Shown in pieces: positions 1-10,152 of a DNA stretch of 64,000 bases; the first letter of the stretch is position 1, and each line of letters begins with the position of its first letter. A program made the position numbers and the translations under genes. The stretch spans positions 372,001-436,000 of the forward strand of contig FMBT01000299.1 in NCBI GenBank assembly GCA_900095095.1, in the 5' to 3' direction. The DNA is from Fragilariopsis cylindrus CCMP1102. Taxonomy: Eukaryota > Bacillariophyta > Bacillariophyceae > Bacillariales > Bacillariaceae. The notes beneath the pieces are model-generated. The model did not search any database. It was not told the origin of the DNA and saw only the letters and a program-made list of their open reading frames with translations.

Positions 1-797
1 CACCATCCGTCATCATGCAATTCTGTTAGGTATACTGGAGATAACGCATATTCCAGTAATTCCCTACATCTTTCTTCATCAAACTTTGTAGGATAAAGTC
101 CGCGCTTGGCTCCTGCATCCCACAGGGTCATAGGAAGGTATAACTGGAACGTGTCAAAACGTTTGCTCCAGGCTGCTACTCCCAGTTGCGGTGAGATCTT
201 CATATTGTTTATAGTGCGCTTTAGTTGAATGAAGCTTGATCTTCCAAGTCGTTCATTACCAAAGATCTTGAGCTTGAGATGATACATACATTCTTGGATG
301 ATATGTGTTATCTTCAGTTTTTTTCTGGCTGCATTTGCATTGTCACCGAAGTAGACTGATATGGCATTGTCTGTAGGACATTCTGCTCTGATTTCAGCTC
401 TGATACGTTGATCTTCAATCTTATTGATATCTTCTGCGTCCGAATAGGATTCGAATGCAGCTTCAACGTTGCTTACGATTGTTTGTGCCTCCTTATCCAC
501 GATTCTTCTAAGGAAGGTTAATCGTGCTGCTGGTGCAAGAGATACATTGATCTTGTCATCGTAGTTCTTGATCCATAACATTAGTTGTTCAGGTGTTTCA
601 TCACCCTGTAGAACATACATCTTGTTGTCAAGTTTGTTTCCATTTTCGGTCGTCTTGAGGTTCTGATATGGTGATGTTGTATCCCATTCTTCTGCATCGT
701 AGAGGAATGGTTTAAACCCACTAATCGTATGGACTCTCTTTGCCTTGGCTGCATTCTTAACTGGCACTTCGGTGCTGTTACGATTGGATTTTGCCAT
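1..797 (-). mobile_element. Retroelement fragment, gag-like ORF (runs off left edge)
   Basis: The minus strand is open from an ATG at 797 to the window edge (about 265 codons with no stop). The protein is hydrophilic and helical, begins MAKSNRNSTEVPVKN, and has a Lys/Arg-rich stretch and a Trp/Leu-rich segment near the edge (DTFQLYLPMTLWD), which resembles a retroelement gag/capsid region. It is not obviously close to the gag of the complete copia element at 24492-32321. The remainder of the element would lie to the left of the window. The family (Ty1/copia versus Ty3/gypsy) cannot be decided here because no pol domain is visible. Age unknown. Confidence 0.5.
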
Positions 798-2082
798 GGT
801 TGGATCAATATTGTTAATATTAAATCAAACCTGTTGTTGTGTGGTTGTAATGTTTCGATTACACTCCTATAATTTTGTCCGATTGAAATTTCATTATTGA
901 ATATTCAGTGCTTGAGTATTGATCGCTGTATTTAACCCGTTGGGCACCTGTCAGCTTTTGTGTCAGTTCATTTAAACTGACATTTACTTAGTAGGCTTGT
1001 GTAATGGGTACCTTACACATGTTGCTAATCCTCTAATTATTTTACTATTATATACATATCCTTAAACATGTTTATATAATATTAACTTCAACGACTTATA
1101 TCACTTAAGCGTTTTCAGTTAGGCATGTGCCCTATCTTGGCTGTCATGCTTTATTGAATGTGTGCTTGCGCGCACCTTGTTTTCAATTTTGATTTGACTC
1201 ATTCGATTAGAGTTTGCTAATTCTATTTCGATGAATTCTTCACATCATGTGATTTTCTTCAAAGATGATATCAACGATGGTTGATGATATCGTCTTTTCA
1301 AGTGATACGTTGGAGTGCTAGCCTCCTCCATATCTTCACTGTTTCAACATTCTGGTTCAGGAGCTTTCTCTCCACCATGGCTGTTGTCATCCAATCGATA
1401 TCACTCTTGGTGTTATCGTTGCCTACTTGTTTCGAACAAGAGGTACGTAGTACTTCATTTTAGATAAAATATTACGTCCTATCTTATTGTCAATAACTTA
1501 TTAGTAAGATTTTAAAATCATGCCATGCCCTAGACTAGTATATAGGGAAGAGGCTTTCTATTGTGAGATAATGTATATTATAAGCATTAGTTCTATTCTA
1601 GAGATGCTTCCATTCGTAATGGAAGCAGTTCAGTTGATTCGTTAGCGATATTAGCGATGAATCACTAGTAACTAATCCCGTGAATAAGTGCGCACTGCAT
1701 ATGACATCATTACATTATGATATTATCATTACACTATCAAATTATAGTTTATTATATACTTACAATAGCTCCAGTTGCAGTTACGTAACGTGCATTTATT
1801 ACAGTAGCATAGAGAGTTAGTAATGTAAGATTTAGGCAGTACAAAAAAGAAAAAAAGCTATTATTCATCATACCATCTGATGCTACTTGTAGAGCAGAGA
1901 GTACCACTCGTTAGGATTTGCTTTCAACAATTTCAATCAGATGGATTTAATGTTGGGTCCATATTTAGTCCTAATTCACATATGTACTTCTCATAGCATG
2001 ACTGAAAATGAGAATGCAAATGAAGATTTTTTATGGATGATTTGTTCAATCATGAAGTCCAATTCCAAAACCCTAAATATTT
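798..2082. other. Non-coding stretch; probable leader/LTR of the left-edge element
   Basis: No coding region is supported. For a minus-strand element starting at 797, the leader and 5' LTR should lie here. Candidate LTR ends with short inverted termini are TGTTTCGA at 851-858 and TCGAACA at 1432-1438, or TGTTG near 832 and CAACA at 1925-1929. Neither can be confirmed without the partner LTR, which is outside the window. The rest is AT-rich with several small chance ORFs. Confidence 0.25.
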
Positions 2083-2455
2083 CTATAATTTTTTCAGGAT
2101 TTCTATAAGATCTTCATCCTTGCCAGCCAATTTTATCAACTCATTGAATTTGTCGAACTTAGCTTGAGCTGCTTTAACTGTTGTAGCTCTATGTCCTGTG
2201 TATTGACCTACAGTATTGAACCTAACTTAGTGCATCGTTCAAAGTAGTAAAAATGGTTCAACAATAATTGTTTCAAACATATTTTCCGGTTGAGCCACAG
2301 ACTCCTAATTTTTCATTGATCATGACACGTGTAATATTCGCGTAATTTGCTTCAGGATTTTTTATGTTCAATGAAAATCCATATCGAAGACGAATGCAAT
2401 CAATTAAATTTCCTTGATTCTTGATGGATCCTTCGATAGCAGCGCAAACAAATAT
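2083..2455 (-). pseudogene. Decayed coding remnant of unknown family
   Basis: On the minus strand two blocks translate into protein-like sequence with good codon texture: one contains GVCGSTGKYV and NPEANYANITRVMINEKL, the other contains GHRATTVKAAQAKFDKFNEL and ends at a stop at 2083-2085. The blocks are not in one continuous frame, so the copy is broken. No family is recognised; it could be a mobile-element remnant or a dead host gene. It sits just upstream of the plastid methyltransferase gene on the opposite strand. Confidence 0.35.
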
Positions 2456-2548
2456 TAATTAAAGGCGTAAAGACAGCAACCGACGACAACCTTGCTGTTA
2501 ACTATAAGTACTGCATAAATTGTAGTGTTTTTATTTGAACTACTAGCA

Positions 2549-4864
2549 ATGATATCATCCATTCGAGCAATCATGGCGCCTTCATTATTCATGTCTGTCG
2601 TTATGTTGATGCTTGCGGCATCATCAACAATACAAATACACGCCTTCGTGACGAAGTCGTCGTCGTCGTCGTCGTCATCATCATCATCCAGTCCCTCAAA
2701 CGTGATCCGTCAGGTGGATATGTCACTAAACGTTCTTCCACCAATGATTATTGGACCAATGATTAAGAAAATGAGAGAGGAAAAAGCGAAGAAGAATGCG
2801 CCTATGGTATCCGAAGACGACACAAAAGGACAGGCACCAGGATTGCGGGTTGGAGGAAATACGTGGAAGTGGCCACCAATTTGGCCGTACGATCAAACCT
2901 TTTTCACACCCACTGAAGATATTCCGAAACAAGAGAATGCCCAGGCAAATCCCATGTCAAGTATGCTCTCTGGTATGCCCGAGAATCCTATACCAGCAGA
3001 ACCGGAAGCTCCTGAAATTGAACTACTCGATCCTGTTAAATATTGGCAAGTCGAGAAAGCTGATGTAAAGACTGATACAGATGAGGAAGCTGTCGAAAAA
3101 TTAAAAAGGTGAGTTTTGTGTTCTTTATAGAAAAAATGTCATCTGATTTGATTTGATTTGATTTGATTCAATTCAATTTGATTTGATTTGATTTGTTATT
3201 TTTTATTGAATACAAAAGGAGAAGTACTCACACATTTTTTTCGTTTTATACTCGACTACTTGATACCAGGCACTATGAATTCTATCTTAGGGATGGAATG
3301 TCAGTTTTGGAAATAGGGGCTGCTGAAAATTCGTACCTACCCGAAAACTTAAAACTTTCTCGTCATGTTGGTGTTGGTTTAAGCGAAAAGCTAATGGAAG
3401 AAAACCCATCTTTGACAGGAAAAGTCATTGTCGATTTGAACAAAGTTGTGGAAGGTCGTGATGTCGACTCCGACGATCTACGTCGATTGTCAGCAGAACC
3501 CTTTGATGCAATCATCATGGCGAACACCGCTGATTTTCTAACGCATCCAAGAGAAGTTTTTAAATCTGCATGGTTTTTGCTCAAACCTGGTGGTACAATG
3601 ATAAATGCATTTTCCTCCAAAAAAGCGTACGCAGATAGATTTGAACGAGCACAAACTACTATGTGGCGTGACTATAACGACGATCAGCACATGTGGGTTG
3701 CTGGGTCCTTTTTTCAATTTAGTGCAGGGGAAGGTTGGGAAAATCTTATGGGATTTGATATCTCACCAGAATCAGCCAAAGACAATTTTGAACAAAAAGG
3801 ACCATTAGATATGTTCGATTTTGGGGATAAGGGAAAAGACAACAATATTTACGTTGTTCAAGCCACCAAGGGCTACCAGGATGATACAATTAACGAAGAA
3901 AATCCAACTAAATCAATCAACTCGAAAATGTGGATGTTACCCACACTTGAAGAGCGCGACAAGAAGTTAGTTGTACCACGCTTGGGGAGGTCGTACGCCG
4001 TGACGAAAAATCCTAAACGAAAAGAGGCCATCATAGAACATATCACATTGCTTCCTAAAATTTATGAAGCTCTCATCAACATGGACCAGTTTGCTTTTAC
4101 CTTTGAGATGCAATCCCAACTAGCAGCTGATCTAGTTCTTGATCCTGACTTCAATGGAAATGACGAACAACTTGCAGCTATGAAAGAAGGTATGTTACAC
4201 ACATTATATTAGTTAGATAATATCATAACCTGAGGGCGATTGGTAGGTCTCGTTCTTCTTTGCTACATATACTCTATCTCTGATAACTAATCTCCTTTTC
4301 TATTTTGTCCTTCTTCTTATCTTAGGCCTTGGATTGCGCACTCCTTCACCGCAATTTTGGCAACCGATTGGAGAGTTGACTGGCGATATGGATATCGTTG
4401 ACAAAATCAACCTTCTTTCCTATCTGGTCCCCCGTTTCGGAAGTGGCCAAGCTGGACAAGAGACTGCGCTACTGGCTTTTGTTTCTGGCTTGAAACCAGC
4501 ATTTTCCTGCATTCGTTCAAAGTGTCCAGATTTATCCGAATCTGATGTTCAGCTTTTAGGGACCGAATTATTGTGTGCAGAGATTCTAATTCCTGGAACA
4601 TCAACAAAAGAAGAATTTGCTGCATGGCTAGGAGCTATGACAGGAGCCGACATGAAGGAGATTCTTGCCACTCGAAAGGGACTAAATGAAGCGTCCAATT
4701 CCGAGTTATCGGCTTATAAGGAAGAGCAAGCCGAAGTAGAGCGCGAACGAGCGGAGATGAGAAAACGATACGAGAAGCAATTAGCAGAAGCAAATAAGAT
4801 TCGTTCGATTGTTTTTAATCCAACGACGGGAAAATTTCAAGAGATGAAGAAGAAGAAGAAGTAA
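2549..4864 (+). CDS. Plastid-targeted SAM-methyltransferase-like protein, 3 exons
   Basis: Exons 2549-3108, 3219-4189 and 4326-4864 give about 689 residues; all junctions are GT-AG and phases match. The N-terminus has a hydrophobic signal peptide (residues ~9-32) ending in a Ser-rich stretch with IHA^FV, an ASAFAP-like site, so import into a diatom plastid is inferred. The middle region resembles a class I SAM-dependent methyltransferase: VLEIGAAENSYL (glycine-rich motif I position), an acidic strand, FDAIIMANTADFL, and LKPGGTMINAFSSK. The C-terminal third carries a charged coiled coil ending in a poly-Lys tail (KKKKK). Exon 1 is acidic and Pro-rich with no recognised domain. The first ATG at 2549 or the in-frame ATG at 2573 both precede the signal sequence. 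Substrate unknown. Confidence 0.75.
3144..3196 (+). repeat. TTTGA pentanucleotide microsatellite in intron 1
   Basis: About ten near-perfect copies of ATTTG/TTTGA, interrupted once by ATTCA units, lie inside the intron 3109-3218 of the methyltransferase-like gene. The same unit recurs in the first intron of the acyl-CoA dehydrogenase gene. Confidence 0.9.
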
Positions 4865-5009
4865 AATTAACTAGGACGTACATACTGTAATACATTAGTT
4901 TGACAGATAACCATTTGTGTTGGAATTAAATCCAAATAATTACTTGCTTATTTATGTTGAGTATCGTTATCTTGGTGTGTACGCGACAACGTGTATAATA
5001 ATATTATTA

Positions 5010-6377
5010 TTATTCATAAGGGAGGTCAGGTACTTTTGCCACTTTCAGTTTCCCTGAAGCATTCTTTGACGTTATAGATCTTATAAACCCATGCGGTCGT
5101 TTGATACTAGCCTTGAATTCGACCCAACAGTCACCATTACCGATACGTTTATCATCATTTGCCTTACCTCCGGCAAGAAGAACGTTCGTTGATTGAAGTT
5201 CTGGTAAAGAGCCCGAAAGTAACGACTCTTGAGCTTCCGAGAATGCACTTGAAATCTTAGTGCGAGGACAATACCTTATATCGAGCCCTATGAGATCTTT
5301 GTGCAACAACATAACTTGACCATGACCACGATCACGACCCAACCCACCATATCCAATTCTAGCTTCACGGAACCCATGCTCCCTAATCTTGTCTTCGTTA
5401 TTTTCGGGAGATTCACAGTGAAATATGAGAGATGGCGAAGGCAGTCTTTGATCTTCGGCGGCGGTAGGAAGTGGCCGGATGCAGGTTATGTTGTTAAGCC
5501 ATTGATACACCCCAACTGTTGGCCTTATTGTCATAGCAAGACCAAGTTTGGACAAGAAAGTTGATCCATCTTTATATGCTGCATAGTCGAAATAAGGGAC
5601 AGCTACCTCCTTCAGATAGGTCATTGTCGGCTTCGGAACGCAACTATCATCATCATCATCATCATCGACAATTCTACGTGGCGTGTTGTTCGGAACTGAG
5701 AATAGAGGTAATCCATGAGGCGATATATTCTTCAGCAAGTCAGATGCAGTTAGTCTCCCCTTGAGGAAATATTTCAGATTCAGAAAGGATGTACTATTCA
5801 GAGTTCCACCCTCATTGATTTTAGACGCCAAATGACATCGTGCGTTATTGATTGCAATATTAACTTCCGCATTACCATTGGATTCTTTTTTCTTACTACC
5901 ATCATCCGAGGCGTTGCTATCAGTATCTGTAATGGCAATTAAAGCAAATGGTGTATTCTGCTTATTTTGATCTTGTTCTTGTTCTTTTTGTTCTGAATTA
6001 TCACTTCGAAGACCAATGGAGCAAAAATGTATCACAGAACCGGAAACGGTATCTCGAGCCCCTATAGGTGCATTGAAATAATAATGTAAGATGTATGTAC
6101 TCGCACGCGTTGAAATGTGTATCTATTTTGTCACAATAACGATAGCGATTTCATACTAGAAGGACACAACACCACTTCTTTAAACGAATTGCTCACCTAC
6201 CGAGTCCCAGGAGTAGCGGGAAAAACCCGTTGAAAGGTGCGTGTAATCATCAGTTACGATGGAAATGTTTTCAAAATTTCCTAGAACAGAAAGTAAAGAC
6301 GTCGCTTTTTTTGAGGCAGTCAGGGACGGTGAAAGAAACGTGATTATTGGCGCGTGTAGTTGTCTTGATCGATTCAT
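5010..6377 (-). CDS. Uncharacterised protein, 2 exons, possibly VOC-like
   Basis: Exon 1 is 6377-6197 and exon 2 is 6061-5010, joined by GTGAGC...TATAG in phase 1, giving 410 residues from ATG 6377. The start MNRSRQLHAP leads into a segment reading NISIVTDDYTHLSTGFSRYS. The middle holds a low-complexity acidic stretch with seven Asp (encoded by an ATC/GAT repeat), and the C-terminal half contains GHGQVMLLHKDLIGLDIRY. The alternation of strand-like segments with buried His and Asp weakly recalls vicinal-oxygen-chelate (glyoxalase-like) folds, but I do not recognise the family and assign no reaction. It is convergent with the methyltransferase-like gene (about 145 bp between stops). Confidence 0.65.
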
Positions 6378-7372
6378 TTTTGATTTGCTACAATGGATGT
6401 GTTGTATTCGATTATTTATGGAAATTGTGCAAGATACAATGATTACTGTACCTCGTTAATCACGAAGAGACAAATACGTATATCTTGTATTGCTTTTGTT
6501 GCTGTTTCATTCACATTCACATTCACATTTCACATTTCACATTGTACATTGTAATGAAGGTATTTTCCGACAATCATATAGCAGTGCTGACTGTGACACA
6601 TAAATTTCAGATTGGAAGCAAAAAAGTTGTCACCCTGTCACCGTGGGCAGCATGGGCACCATGGGTGCGCCAAAATATGTAGTCCTACAGTAAATTAAGA
6701 TGGTGACGTACAGTACCCCATTTTGGTGGAATTAACGACTCAGTGAACAATTAAGCCATAAACCTTATTGAGGAAGAATCAATCAAGCATGCATCAAAAA
6801 TCATTTTTAATTCTATTTTTGTGTCAAAAAAGTCTGCTTGGGTGCACGTGCAAAGGATCCGTTACAAAATTTGAAAATTGACCGGCGCGTGGTTAAAACA
6901 ACGGTTTCTCACTTTTCGTTTATGATGTGTTCGTTGTTGATGTAGTCCTAATTGATCCACTACTGTTGTACGTGTAGAGAAAGCTTGTTTGTGGTATCAC
7001 ACATACTAGGTACTTACTTCGTTTCGTTAACATACCTCAATCAGAACCACATTACACTTACGTCGTAACATAAAATTACGCTACAGTACATCCCCCACCA
7101 TAAATACCTCTACAATCTATTCGATTATTGTATTCGAGACTTCAAATCTTCGCCTTGTGTTTGTTCGGTGAGAAAATCAAGAATATAAATTGTTAGGAGA
7201 CGCCAACAGAGTTGTTGCGTTTCTTAAAACACGCATTACAATCAAAGACCAAGATTACCACACGACGAGGGGCCGAAGCAGTAGTCAAGGCCTCTCCGAA
7301 TCTTCTGTCTCAGGATCAGCATCTATTAAGGACAACTCCTTTCCGACCAAGGTTTTACAGTGGACCAAAAAA
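6378..7372. other. Divergent intergenic region before MAPK
   Basis: No gene is supported. Contains a TTCACA/ATTCAC microsatellite at about 6508-6544 and several TACNGTA heptamers (6444, 6686, 6709, 7082). The MAPK frame is open from about 7172, so the last 200 bp may be coding if an upstream exon exists. Confidence 0.5.
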
Positions 7373-9067
7373 ATGCAAACCATAGCTTGCGGATCAGCGG
7401 GTCAGCTACAAAACGTCGATCAAAGTACCAGTATCTATTCTTCTCAAACTACCGGTATGGAAAAATCTCAACCCGAAAAGCCGCCAAGGAAGAAAATAAC
7501 GGGAAAAGGTCATGAGAACAGCACCACTTCCGACCCACATATGAATAGCGCCTCCTCCGAAAACAACAATGGACAAAATATTAAGACACGAAGCAGCCAT
7601 GACGCTGGTATCTATCCCTCCAAATCATCAAAAAATGTAAGCCATGATGGTAGTCGTGATGAGTACGACCATGATCATCACACTTTTGCAACAGCGACAA
7701 CAGCAGCGGAAACAATCTCATTTTCAGCTTCTGAAGTTAATTCTATTGCGTCCGAAGCGGGAATGGAGGTTATCATGTCCTCAAAGGACAGCGAAATAAT
7801 GGAAGAAGCCAGCCCAGTACAAGAATACAAAACTCATTCTTTCCCTGCCGGGAAACAAACATTCACAGTAGATAGGCGATATTCAATGGTTCGTGTTGTT
7901 GGATCTGGTGCATATGGTGTAGTCATTTCAGCGAGCGATTCTAAGACTTCGAAGAATATTGCAATCAAAATGGTTCCCAAAGCATTCAATGATGAAATTG
8001 ATGCAAAAAGAATTCTACGGGAGATCAAACTGTTGAAACATTTTCGACATGAGAACATTGTTGGCATTACTGACATTATGCCCCCAACAGCTAGGTATGT
8101 TGAAGATTTTCATGATGTCTACATTGTTGCAGAATTGATGGAAACAGATCTCCATCGCATCATTTATTCCAAGCAAAAATTATCCATTGATCATGCACAA
8201 TACTTTCTCTATCAGCTTCTAAGAGGCCTTAAATATATCCACTCAGCGGATGTAATCCACCGTGATTTGAAACCATCAAATCTGTTGGTGAATTCAAATT
8301 GTGACTTGAAGATATGTGATTTCGGTCTTGCTCGTGGTATTCAACAGAAACAACATGAGGAGCAAGGAGGTACTATGTTGTTGACAGAATATGTTGTCAC
8401 TCGTTGGTATCGTGCTCCAGAAATCATGTTAGCATGTCATGAGTATTCCAAATCAATTGATATTTGGAGCGTTGGGTGTATATTCGCTGAGCTTATTCAA
8501 CGGAAACCATACTTCCCAGGCGAGGACTATATCGATCAGGTAAGCTTAAAAAAATCATTCGTGAAGAGAGAAAGTACATTTCAACACGTCGGACCGTTTT
8601 TGCTCACTTTCTCTCTTTAACCCCCCCCCCCCCCCCCAGTTAACAATTATAACCGACAAACTAGGAAAATTGTCTGAGAAAGACCTCGACTTTGTCACTT
8701 CCGATAAAGCAAAACGATTCTGAGAAAACTTCCAAATAAAACTCCTACACCTTTGAAAACGCAATTTCCTAATGCACCATCAGATGCTCTTGATCTGATG
8801 AGAAAAACACTTCAGATTCATCCTAGTAAGCGCATCACCGTTGAAGATGCCCTTTCCCATGCGTTTCTCTCGCAACTGCACAGTCCTCAAGATGAGCCTG
8901 CTTGCGAAGAAAAGTTTGACTATTCCTTCGAGAATGAAAAGCTCCATAGAGTTCGATTGCAACAGCTCATTTGGCAAGAAGCTGGATATTTCCGTCCATC
9001 ATGCCTACCAGTAGCACCACAAAGAGGTGGTGGTTCAGTCTCGTCTAGCCGAAGGAAGGATCCTTGA
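7373..9067 (+). CDS. ERK-type (TEY) MAP kinase, 2 exons
   Basis: Exon 1 is 7373-8539 and exon 2 is 8640-9067. The kinase domain starts near residue 165: GSGAYGVV (P-loop), AIKMV (VAIK lysine), [13 protein letters not shown] (catalytic loop), KICDFGLAR (DFG), [13 protein letters not shown] (TEY activation loop), [14 protein letters not shown] and PYFPG. The TEY dual-phosphorylation motif and CMGC layout make this an ERK-type MAPK that would be activated by a MAPKK. The N-terminal ~160 residues are Ser/Thr-rich and unmatched. The frame has no ATG before 7373 although it is open from 7172, so an upstream exon is possible. In exon 2 the frame changes at about 8717-8720 (...SDKAKRF then LRKLPNKTP): adding one base makes the total length divisible by three. 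The ordinary explanation is a lost T in the assembly; a real lesion is the alternative. Confidence 0.9.
8621..8637 (+). repeat. 17-base poly-C run at intron 3' end
   Basis: Seventeen consecutive C precede the AG acceptor (8638-8639) of the MAPK intron, serving as the polypyrimidine tract. Its length is likely unstable and error-prone in sequencing. Confidence 0.9.
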
Positions 9068-9296
9068 AGCTCAACTTGACGAATTACAGAGAGGCTTGCT
9101 TCATAACCCAACTTTGTCATTTGGGTCATGTATTGGATTCTATTGAGAATCTATGTAATGCGCCATACATAAATAATAACATAATATATCTGTTTTCTAT
9201 TCCTATCTCTATCACCTTTTGATAAAGTTTGATTCGGACGACATCTTCGTAAATCTCGTACCGTCAATAGAGCGTGTATTGTGATAATTAGTCTAG

Positions 9297-9575
9297 TTAC
9301 TTAGAACATATACTCGTTATCAAAACATAACTGGAATGAATTGCACCTACTCTTTGAATGAAATCTATCCGATCAACCCGAAATCTTTCTATGGCATTAA
9401 TGTTGGAGGAGATCCTCTCATATATGTATTCAAGCATAACTTTTCTTATGAGATTTATTTTATCTTCTATTTCAGCTAAAAGTGGACGAATCAAATCATG
9501 TCGCTGCCATCTATTGATTCGCCCAACAAACTTATTTGTTCTTGACACGGAACGCTGAAACCTCCGGGACCACAT
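9297..9575 (-). CDS. Small hypothetical ORF, 92 aa
   Basis: An ATG-initiated minus-strand frame (9575 to stop at 9297) encodes a basic N-terminus (MWSRRFQRSVSRTN) and amphipathic helical segments (LIRPLLAEIEDKINLIRKVM). It lies between the MAPK 3' end and the 3' end of the TBC gene. No family is recognised, and the opposite strand is also open across much of it, so it may be a chance ORF. Confidence 0.25.
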   Translation of the reverse strand: MWSRRFQRSVSRTNKFVGRINRWQRHDLIRPLLAEIEDKINLIRKVMLEYIYERISSNINAIERFRVDRIDFIQRVGAIHSSYVLITSICSK

Positions 9576-10152
9576 TTTTACTACACTCTATTATCAGTTA
9601 TTAGTATAGCGGAGATATGGGAGGGAAGGTGCCATCTGTGGAAAGAGTGAGACACGATGATCCAAACCCCTGATTTCGCGGGTACGTCTGTTTTTTACTT
9701 CTCTGGGTATCTATAAGGTTTCAGCCGGGACAAGCTTGTATCTGACGAGATTTTTAAGCTGTATTGAGTTTTGGAGCCATAGCAGGGAATATTATTTTTG
9801 TAATTTTGAGTCTACAATTGTACAAAAAGAATTAGAGCATCAGGCATTATAATCATGGTCCGCAGACCCATTATCTATACCAGCTAGGTTAAAGGTTCCA
9901 TTGCCTAATATTCATATTGGTATTACTTTTCTCCAGATACCATACAAGTATAACAATATATCGTTCCAAAGCCCCTTTTACAAGTGTAGAACTAAAATCA
10001 AAGATCAAGTGAAGATATAAAGGAGCATAGAGGAAAATTGTTGCTATTAATATAGTGTGACTATCTACAGGTTTTATGTATATTCAATATACAGCTATTT
10101 TCACAGGATGTTTTATTTTTAACCCTAATAATTGTGGCTGTGCTAACTGCAT
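9576..10152. other. Intergenic, no gene seen
   Basis: AT-rich spacer between the small ORF and the stop codon of the TBC/rhodanese gene; only short chance ORFs are present. Confidence 0.5.

Noticed and set aside
1281-1463. 60-codon plus-strand ORF
   Set aside because: Lies in the probable LTR/leader region and has no domain or coding texture.
8700-8760. Programmed frameshift in the MAPK gene
   Set aside because: No slippery heptamer or downstream structure is evident, and similar one-base losses occur in many unrelated genes of the window.
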